A stretch of 36,920 bases of DNA from an uncultured Oscillospiraceae bacterium (GTDB lineage: Bacteria; Bacillota; Clostridia; Oscillospirales; Oscillospiraceae): the NCBI GenBank assembly GCA_900764755.1, contig CAAFPE010000013.1, forward strand, positions 1 through 36,920, read 5' to 3'. Position 1 is the first letter of the stretch; every line of letters starts with the position of its first letter. Both the position numbers and the translations under genes were made by a program. Shown piece after piece: positions 31,371 through 36,920 of this stretch. Below the pieces are notes generated by a model. That model worked only from the letters and a program-made list of their open reading frames with translations. It had not been told where the DNA came from and did not search any database.

Positions 31371-34351
31371 AACTCCAATTTGATGCCAACCTTCACTACC
31401 AGGAGCAGGCGGTGTCCGCTGTGGTGGATCTCTTTCGTGGTCAGACTCCCAAACGGAGTGCATTTACCGTTACCATGGAGGACGATGCAGGGCAAATGAC
31501 CACAGACAACGGCATCGGCAACAAGCTGGAACTGGTGGAGGATGAGATTCTGGAAAACCTCCAGGCCGTGCAGCTTCGCAATGGACTGCCCCAGACGAAA
31601 ACGCTAAAGCGTGGTGCATACGATTTTGACATTGAGATGGAGACAGGAACTGGAAAGACCTATGTCTATCTGCGTACCATCTTTGAACTGAATAAAGCCT
31701 ATGGCTTCAAGAAATTCATCATCGTGGTGCCCAGCGTCGCTATCAAAGAGGGCGTCTCCAAATCTCTGGAGATCACCCGGGAGCATTTTGAAACCCTCTA
31801 CAATAATGTGGTATACGATACCTATATTTATGATGGCGCGAAGCCGGAGGAAGTGCGCTCCTTTGCTGTCAATGACAATATTTCCATCATGGTCATCAAC
31901 ATCGCCGGGTTCCGCAAGAGCTTTGACGATCCGGAGAAGGAGAACAAGGCCAACATCATCCACCGGGCAATCGATAAACTGAATGGAATGCGTCCCATCA
32001 CGCTGATCCAAGAGACAAACCCTGTGGTCATTGTGGACGAGCCTCAGAGTGTGGAGGGTAAGGGAGCCTCTGCCTCCAAGAAAGCAATGGCATCTCTGAA
32101 TGCCCTGTGTACCCTGCGCTATTCTGCTACCCATGTGGAGAAGCACAATCTGGTGTACAAGCTGGATGCGGTGGATGCCTTTGATCTGGAACTGGTGAAG
32201 CAGATCGAGGTAGCCAGCTTTGAAAGTCTGGATTATCACAACAAGGCGTACATGAAGTTGCTGTCGGTAGATAATAAAAAATCTCCCATCACCGCTAAAA
32301 TCGAACTGGACTGTGAAGTCAAGGGAGCCATCAAGCGCAAGGCGGTGACTGTGCGGCAGGGAGACGATCTTTCGGAAAAACTCTCCGGTTACCGGGAAGT
32401 CTATCGGGATTACGTGGTCGATGACATCTACTGCGAGAAGGACAACGAGTATGTCAGTTTCACCACCAAGCCGGAGATCCTGCGGATCGGAGAAGCAGTG
32501 GGCGATATTGATGATCGTGCCATCAAGGAGCAGCAGATCCGGAAGACTATCGAGGAGCATCTAAACAAGGAACTGGCCCTGAACCACCGGGGCATCAAGG
32601 TGCTGAGCCTGTTTTTCATCGACAAGGTCTCCAACTACCGCTACTACGATGCCGATGGAGTGCGACACAACGGGATCTATGCCGATATGTTTGAGAGAAA
32701 CTACCGGGAGCTGATCCAGCGGCCCAAGTACCGGACACTCTTTCAGGATATTGATCTGGACTCCCTGCCCCATGAGGTGCATGGAGGATATTTCTCAGGC
32801 GACAAAAAGGGTGGGAACTCTGACAAGGAGTGGAAGGACACCAGCGGCACTACGGCTGTGGACGAGTCTGCCTACAACCTGATCATGCGGGACAAGGAGC
32901 GGTTGTTGTCTTTTGATAGCAAACTCCGGTTTATTTTCTCGCACTCTGCTCTGCGTGAAGGCTGGGATAATCCCAATGTGTTCCAAATCTGTACTTTGAA
33001 CGAGACCAAGAGTGAGGTCAAGAAACGACAGGAGATCGGGCGAGGACTGCGTTTGTGCGTGAACCAAAACGGCGAGCGGCAGCATGGGTTTTCCATCAAC
33101 ACGCTGACTGTCATGGCAAATGAGAGTTATGAGCAATTTGCGGCAACTCTGCAGAAAGAGTATGAGCAGGACGAAGGTATCCGCTTCGGTATTTTGGAGA
33201 GCCATAGTTTTGCCAACATCCCTGTTCAGCAGGCAGACGGAGCTACTGCGTATCTGGGTGCAGAGAAATCTGAGCAGATTTATCAGGCGTTCAAGTCCTG
33301 TGGCTACTTGAACGAAAAGGACGAAGTGACCGATACTCTGAAAACGGCGCTGAAAACCAACACGCTGCAGGTTCCAGAAGATCTGAAGGAGTACCAGCAC
33401 GATATTGCCAGCGTTTGCAAGAAGGCTGCCGGTGGCCTAAATATCAAGCCTGCCAACGACAAGAGGCCGGTACACCTGAACAAAGAGCGCTTCCTGAGCG
33501 AGGATTTCAAAGAACTCTGGGATCGGATCAAATACAAGACCACCTACAAGGTGGAGTTTGATTCCGAGAAGCTGGTTGAGCAGTGCTGTGAGAAGATGCA
33601 GTTGGAGCTCAATGTGGGCTCGGCTAAGCTGATGTACACCAAGGCAAAGGTACAGGTGTCGGAGGGCGGCGTGGACACCACCGAAACCCAGCGACTCTCG
33701 GTAATGACCACCGATGGCAGAGAGCAGTTGCCGGACATCATCACCTATCTGCAAAATCGGACTGGCCTGATCCGCAGAACCATCGTAAAGATTCTCACCG
33801 AGAGCAAGACGCTCAACCTGTTCAAAAAGAATCCCCAGGCGTATATGGATCAGGTGGCGAAGTTGATTAGTTCCACCATGCAGCTCTTCATTGTGGATGG
33901 CATCAAATACACAAAATTGGGAGATACCGAGTTCTACGCCCAGGAACTCTTTGACTCCGAGGAGCTCACCGGATATCTTGAGCGAAATATGTTTGAGAGT
34001 CATCGCTCCGTCTATGACTATGTGGTCTACGACAGTGATGTGGAGCGTGGCTTTGCGGAACAGCTTGAGAATAACGAGAGCGTAAAGGTGTACGCTAAAC
34101 TGCCGGACTGGTTCAAGGTTCCCACTCCTCTTGGTAGCTACAACCCAGACTGGGCCGTCGTCATTGAGGATAACGGCCTTAATAAACTCTACTTTGTCGT
34201 GGAAACAAAGGGGAGCATCGAGGGCAAGGATCTCCGCCCCAAAGAACAGGCAAAGATCCGGTGCGGAGAAAAGCATTTTGCTGCTCTTGGTAATGACGCA
34301 AAGTTTATGAAAGCGGATAGCTTTCAAATGTTTACAGAACAAGCAATCTAA
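31367..34351 (+). CDS. Type III restriction enzyme Res (helicase-nuclease)
   Basis: A 994-residue protein starting with GTG that overlaps the previous stop. The superfamily 2 helicase has METGTGKTYVYL (Walker A, near 90), VIVDEPQSVEG (DExx box, near 222), SALREGWDNPN (near 525) and QEIGRGLRLC (motif VI, near 557). The C-terminal nuclease has the PD-(D/E)xK site in YNPDWAVVI and FVVETKG (near 925-945). Res with Mod forms the ATP-dependent endonuclease. All motifs are intact, so activity is likely. Res length is usual for the family. Confidence 0.96.
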   Translation: MKLQFDANLHYQEQAVSAVVDLFRGQTPKRSAFTVTMEDDAGQMTTDNGIGNKLELVEDEILENLQAVQLRNGLPQTKTLKRGAYDFDIEMETGTGKTYVYLRTIFELNKAYGFKKFIIVVPSVAIKEGVSKSLEITREHFETLYNNVVYDTYIYDGAKPEEVRSFAVNDNISIMVINIAGFRKSFDDPEKENKANIIHRAIDKLNGMRPITLIQETNPVVIVDEPQSVEGKGASASKKAMASLNALCTLRYSATHVEKHNLVYKLDAVDAFDLELVKQIEVASFESLDYHNKAYMKLLSVDNKKSPITAKIELDCEVKGAIKRKAVTVRQGDDLSEKLSGYREVYRDYVVDDIYCEKDNEYVSFTTKPEILRIGEAVGDIDDRAIKEQQIRKTIEEHLNKELALNHRGIKVLSLFFIDKVSNYRYYDADGVRHNGIYADMFERNYRELIQRPKYRTLFQDIDLDSLPHEVHGGYFSGDKKGGNSDKEWKDTSGTTAVDESAYNLIMRDKERLLSFDSKLRFIFSHSALREGWDNPNVFQICTLNETKSEVKKRQEIGRGLRLCVNQNGERQHGFSINTLTVMANESYEQFAATLQKEYEQDEGIRFGILESHSFANIPVQQADGATAYLGAEKSEQIYQAFKSCGYLNEKDEVTDTLKTALKTNTLQVPEDLKEYQHDIASVCKKAAGGLNIKPANDKRPVHLNKERFLSEDFKELWDRIKYKTTYKVEFDSEKLVEQCCEKMQLELNVGSAKLMYTKAKVQVSEGGVDTTETQRLSVMTTDGREQLPDIITYLQNRTGLIRRTIVKILTESKTLNLFKKNPQAYMDQVAKLISSTMQLFIVDGIKYTKLGDTEFYAQELFDSEELTGYLERNMFESHRSVYDYVVYDSDVERGFAEQLENNESVKVYAKLPDWFKVPTPLGSYNPDWAVVIEDNGLNKLYFVVETKGSIEGKDLRPKEQAKIRCGEKHFAALGNDAKFMKADSFQMFTEQAI

Positions 34352-34388
34352 AATTGAATTGCTGGAAACCAATTCAAAGTGAAGAATA

Positions 34389-34426
34389 GGGCGAGGTGCG
34401 TCATGCACCTCGCCCACTCTTTCAGT
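34389..34426 (+). terminator. Hairpin ending the restriction operon
   Basis: A perfect 11-bp stem GGGCGAGGTGC (34389-34399) and GCACCTCGCCC (34405-34415), followed by a T-containing stretch. A smaller TTGAATTG/CAATTCAA stem (34354-34378) lies just before. Confidence 0.7.
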
Positions 34427-34491
34427 CAGAAAACAGTGGACGACTATGTTTGCGTTAGGGCAAAAAAGAATGCAGTTGACAAATTTAAGTA

Positions 34492-34520
34492 TTGACATAG
34501 AATATTTGTTCTGCTAAAAT
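34492..34520 (+). promoter_or_regulatory. Strong promoter of the excisionase-like gene
   Basis: TTGACA (34492-34497), 17 bases, TAAAAT (34515-34520). Transcription should begin near 34527, giving a leader of about 240 bases. Confidence 0.85.
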
Positions 34521-34526
34521 CAAAGT

Positions 34527-34716
34527 ACAATCTAAAACATGATAAAACATATAAACATGCTGCACCGAGCAAAGGGGTGCGCTGGCAGCCAGTCAGCGTA
34601 GAATGAAAAATCTCCACCGAATCGCCGGGCGTATGAGAGGAACATATAACCAGACAGTCGTATGCTGGTCACTATGTCATTCTCGTGCGCCCGGCTTTTA
34701 TTTTTCCACGCTCATG
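34527..34716 (+). ncRNA. Structured leader RNA ending in a terminator-like hairpin
   Basis: The leader can fold a GCACC/GGTGC stem and a GCTG/CAGC stem near 34560-34600. From 34626 a long imperfect helix follows: GCCGGGCG with CGCCCGGC at its base (extended by U-G pairs to about 15 bp), with ACATA/TATGT and ACCAG/CTGGT inside. It ends with a T-rich stretch after CCCGGC near 34700. It looks like an attenuator or riboregulator of the element gene downstream. I cannot name an Rfam family. Confidence 0.55.
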
Positions 34717-34768
34717 TATTCTTAACGATCAGTAAAACAGAGATCAAATTCAGACAAGGGAGGTACCC

Positions 34769-34981
34769 ATGCAAAAATCAGTTTACAAAAGCTACGATGA
34801 ACTGCCGCTGTTCCTCAATTCAGAAACGGTGGCAAAGGTGCTGGGCGTGTCATCGTCCAGTGCTTACGAACTCATGCACGAACCGGGTTTCCCGGTACTG
34901 CGTGTCGGTAACCGGATGCTGGTACCCAAGGAACAATTCATTCAATGGGTGATGGAACATACAGGGGGTGACAGCCAATGA
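34769..34981 (+). CDS. Excisionase-family HTH protein
   Basis: A 70-residue DNA-binding protein, reading LFLNSETVAKVLGVSSSSAY, then LRVGNRMLVPKEQFIQWV, the small winged-helix fold of excisionases. I recognise very similar genes in Clostridial integrative elements, directly upstream of replication and relaxase genes. GGGAGG precedes the ATG. It overlaps the following ORF by ATGA. Since the element downstream is broken, it is probably a remnant that is still expressed. Confidence 0.9.
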   Translation: MQKSVYKSYDELPLFLNSETVAKVLGVSSSSAYELMHEPGFPVLRVGNRMLVPKEQFIQWVMEHTGGDSQ

Positions 34982-35116
34982 ATTCTGTTCTCTGTCAGCG
35001 TGATCCGAAGCGAAGCCGCTTCTCACTTCCCAATGATATCTGGAAGTGGGAACTCAAGCCCCAAGTATTTACCATCCTTGCCTATCTCTGCTATCTGCAC
35101 GTCCACTGTAAAAAAG
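34978..35116 (+). pseudogene. 5' fragment of an element DNA-binding/replication gene
   Basis: The first 45 or so codons (MNSVLCQRDPKRSRF, then WKWELKPQVFTILAYLCYLH) resemble the start of a helix-turn-helix/replication-type protein in integrative elements. After about 35116 the frame continues to a stop at 35208 with unrelated sequence that is really an out-of-frame relaxase part. A deletion has removed the rest of the gene. Confidence 0.65.
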
Positions 35117-35542
35117 AGCTATTACAACGACAAACCCAGAGAACGGAAAAAGCTGTCCCAGGAGAAAGAGTTCCGGCAGATCAAAAACGCTGTTATCCAG
35201 GAGGCTGAGCGCATCCGTCTGGGTGAGATCTCCTTTGAGGATGATGACTTGGCTGAGCACGACGAGTCGGAGCAGGCACAGGATGAATCCCATGCCTGCC
35301 GGGAGCTGTGGCGCATCATTCGGAACGAGGACATTTCTCTGGAGTACCGTGACCGGGCGGCAGAGAAGTTGGAACAAGTGGCGGAGCGCGGCGACGCCCA
35401 TGCACAATACCGGATGGGACAGTTCTACCGGGACGGTCCTCTGCTGATCCCTGACAACCATAAGGCAAAACACTGGCTCAGCCAGGCGGCAATACAGGGT
35501 CTGCCGGAAGCACAGTATTCAAATGATTGTGCCTACTCGTGA
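35117..35542 (+). pseudogene. C-terminal relaxase fragment with Sel1-like repeat
   Basis: The frame starting near SYYNDKPRERKKLSQEKEF resembles the C-terminal part of relaxases from Clostridial elements. It contains one Sel1-type repeat (GDAHAQYRMGQFYRDG) and part of a second (LSQAAIQGLPEAQY). The catalytic N-terminus is missing, and the end is cut near 35520 by another deletion. It cannot act as a relaxase. Confidence 0.6.
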
Positions 35543-35834
35543 GCAGGGACATTCCGCAAAGGAAACAAAGCTGATTCAGGAATTAGTTAAGGCCCGCTTG
35601 GAGCAAAAAGCAGAACTCCAGCACGAGAGCTTGGATGGATACGAATTGCCTCCACGCGCACAGTTTTCCATGCTCAAAAAGCCGGCTCTGACAATGAAGC
35701 ATGGTCGAATGAAGTTTAACATGGCCTGCATCCACTTATTTGAAGGCGTTCAGTACATTCTACCTATCATCAATCGGCAGAAGAAGCGGATCGCCGTAGT
35801 AACCTGTCAGGAAGAAGAGAGCGATTCTGTAGGA
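35523..35834 (+). pseudogene. Internal fragment of a conserved integrative-element gene
   Basis: ORF 35523-35861. Residues about 25-95 (DGYELPPRAQFSMLKKPALT, NMACIHLFEGVQYILPI) match a conserved protein of Clostridial conjugative elements whose role I do not know; intact versions are much longer. It begins at a deletion junction and near 35820-35835 runs into truncated ISL3 sequence, so its tail is artificial. Confidence 0.6.
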
Positions 35835-36616
35835 AGCAATCCATCTGGCTCCATCCGCTGAGACACAACGGATAGAGTCTTTTTGCTCTGGCGTCAGGAT
35901 TTCAAAGAACCGGGACAGAACTTCTTTGCCAAAGCCAGCATTACACCATACCACGGAGTTCGTGTCGTGGTTGAGAACAACAGTCAGATACTTATGACCT
36001 TTCTTGTAGCTGGTTTCATCAATTCCGATGTTCACTAGCCCATCAAAGCGAGACGTAGCTCCGCTTTCAAGGTCTTTAAAAACCCGAGTGCAAACATCAC
36101 CAACCGTATGCCATTCAATTCGCATCAGTTCTGAGACGACGGAGCGAGAAGTGTGTGTGACCAACCAGGTCACCTGCTCCTCAAAAGCCTTGCAGAACCG
36201 GCTATTGAGCCTGGCCCACGGAACAGCGGCAACAACTACTCCGTGCTTTTTGCAACAGACACGAGGGGCAGACGCCTCAACAAAGGTTTTGCTGCTGCCG
36301 ATATCCAGAGTGCGCCAGCGACGTGCTCCACGTCCTCCGTCGTAGTATTTTGCCTTGCGATGGCACCGGCTGCACCGGCACTGCTCCGTTTTTGTGGGCC
36401 TTGCCGCAATAACAAAAGCATTGGTTTCGGCTTCAAGGAAAAAGTCCTTCACGACCATTTTCTTTGTGCCGACTAATGACTGAATGACGTCCTTGGTACG
36501 CATCTGGCAAGCCCTACTTTCCTGATTTCGTTTAGACAACATAATCATAAGCAGGAATCCCTTGCGTACCAAGGGCTGATTCAGTTTTTTCTACCCACAC
36601 ATACTACCGAAGAGCC
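35820..36616 (-). mobile_element. Truncated ISL3-family insertion sequence
   Basis: The right end keeps an ISL3-type terminal sequence starting GGCTCTTCGG at 36616 (minus strand). The transposase ORF (35760-36572) has the N-terminal zinc-ribbon (CRCSRCHRKAKYYDGG, then VCCKKHG), HTSRSVVSELMRIEWHTVGD and the first catalytic region NIGIDETSYKKGHKYLTVV. It is cut after SADGARWIA near 35835; full-length relatives have over 400 residues, so roughly half is lost. The start codon is uncertain. The remnant is inactive. Confidence 0.82.
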
Positions 36617-36657
36617 TTAGATAATAGTCATTTTTAATGAAAAGACCTGCAGCCGTA

Positions 36658-36697
36658 AGTATGGGCGAGGAAACGGTTTCGTTTCCTCGCCCATACT
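36658..36697. repeat. Perfect 18-bp inverted repeat downstream of tRNA-Gly
   Basis: AGTATGGGCGAGGAAACG pairs fully with the sequence at 36680-36697 around a GTTT loop. Neither side has a T run, so it is not a standard terminator. The GGGCGAGG/CCTCGCCC stem core also occurs in the hairpin at 34389-34415. Confidence 0.8.
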
Positions 36698-36747
36698 GCT
36701 TTGCCCTGTTCGGTTTTGTTGTTGTCCCGGTGAGGGGACGCCCTTTT

Positions 36748-36767
36748 GGTGTGGTTGTTTTTTTGGA
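36748..36767 (-). repeat. Right copy of the 20-bp inverted repeat
   Basis: The complement of the 14277-14296 sequence. Its first four bases, TCCA, are the discriminator base and CCA end of the tRNA-Gly gene. Confidence 0.6.
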
Positions 36768-36839
36768 GCGAGTGACGAGGCTCGAACTCGCTACCTCCAC
36801 CTTGGCAAGGTGGCGCTCTACCAGATGAGCTACTCTCCC
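36764..36839 (-). tRNA. tRNA-Gly (anticodon GCC)
   Basis: A 76-base cloverleaf including encoded CCA: D-arm GCTC/GAGC, anticodon stem and loop CCACCTTGCCAAGGTGG with GCC, T-arm GCGAG TTCGAGC CTCGT, discriminator T73 as expected for glycine. The acceptor stem is imperfect: GGGAGAG against CACTCGC leaves mismatches at 2:71 (G-G) and 6:67 (A-A). The D-arm, anticodon arm and T-arm are sound. It may be a hybrid formed by element integration, or a weak or inactive copy. Confidence 0.85.
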
Positions 36840-36852
36840 AACAGCAGGGTTT

Positions 36853-36881
36853 ATATTAGCAGATTTGTTCCCCGCTGTCAA
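36853..36881 (-). promoter_or_regulatory. Promoter of tRNA-Gly
   Basis: On the minus strand TTGACA (36881-36876), 17 bases, TAATAT (36858-36853), 14 bases before the mature 5' end. A consensus-quality promoter. Confidence 0.85.
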
Positions 36882-36920
36882 CTGTTATTTTCAATTTCTT
36901 CGTTTTTTTCTCCTCAGTGC

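Noticed and set aside
36591..36881. Minus-strand ORF of 96 codons at the right end
   Set aside because: Its middle is the translation of the tRNA-Gly gene (GRVAHLVERHLAKVEV), a known kind of spurious protein.
1..36920. CRISPR array, rRNA genes, phage structural genes
   Set aside because: No regularly spaced repeat series, rRNA-like sequence or capsid/tail gene was seen on either strand.

Overview
The window reads as a piece of chromosome from a GC-rich gut Firmicute of the class Clostridia, most like the Oscillospiraceae/Flavonifractor group. This is inferred from the gene order rbfA-nrnA-truB-ribF, the Firmicute-type promoters and Shine-Dalgarno sites, PolC-related sequence and Clostridial mobile-element genes. 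No database search was possible, so family names rest on recognised motifs.

Positions 1-14260 are conventional core chromosome. A small membrane protein/XRE regulator pair is followed by a translation and cofactor operon: a conserved unknown, rbfA, nrnA, truB, ribF and a DUF1576 membrane protein. Next come a PH-like membrane protein, a cell-wall pair (FHA-RodA/FtsW fusion plus a short class B PBP), a minus-strand pair (metallophosphoesterase and DUF2156 protein), a DUF5655 protein and a DUF4358-like lipoprotein.

Positions 14300-19500 hold the remains of a mobilizable element: a large serine recombinase, a small element protein, two MobC-like genes, a hairpin-rich non-coding stretch and an IS30-family insertion sequence. 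No relaxase is present in this stretch. Four hairpins here share the core GRCAA-CM-TTGYC.

Positions 19500-23800 hold a zinc-ribbon membrane protein and a two-gene operon: an XRE-type regulator overlapping a 723-aa degenerate relative of DNA polymerase PolC. The latter keeps PHP-like and C-terminal PolC-like regions, but lacks the exonuclease and most of the polymerase and has altered catalytic residues.

Positions 23850-34420 are an expanded type III restriction-modification operon from one strong promoter: small HTH protein, PLD/SNF2 helicase, DUF4391 protein, HExxH metallopeptidase-like protein, Mod methyltransferase, C-terminally anchored membrane protein, and Res helicase-nuclease. Genes overlap or nearly abut. 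The metallopeptidase, the membrane protein and the centre of mod are clearly more AT-rich than the rest, so the operon looks like a stable frame with exchangeable cargo.

Positions 34480-36620 are a decayed integrative element: a promoter with a long structured leader, an excisionase-like gene, fragments of a replication/DNA-binding gene, a relaxase C-terminus and another element gene, and a truncated ISL3-family transposase. The window ends with a tRNA-Gly(GCC) gene on the minus strand that has its own promoter and two acceptor-stem mismatches.

The strongest candidates for something undescribed are the XRE/mini-PolC pair and the accessory genes inside the type III restriction operon.
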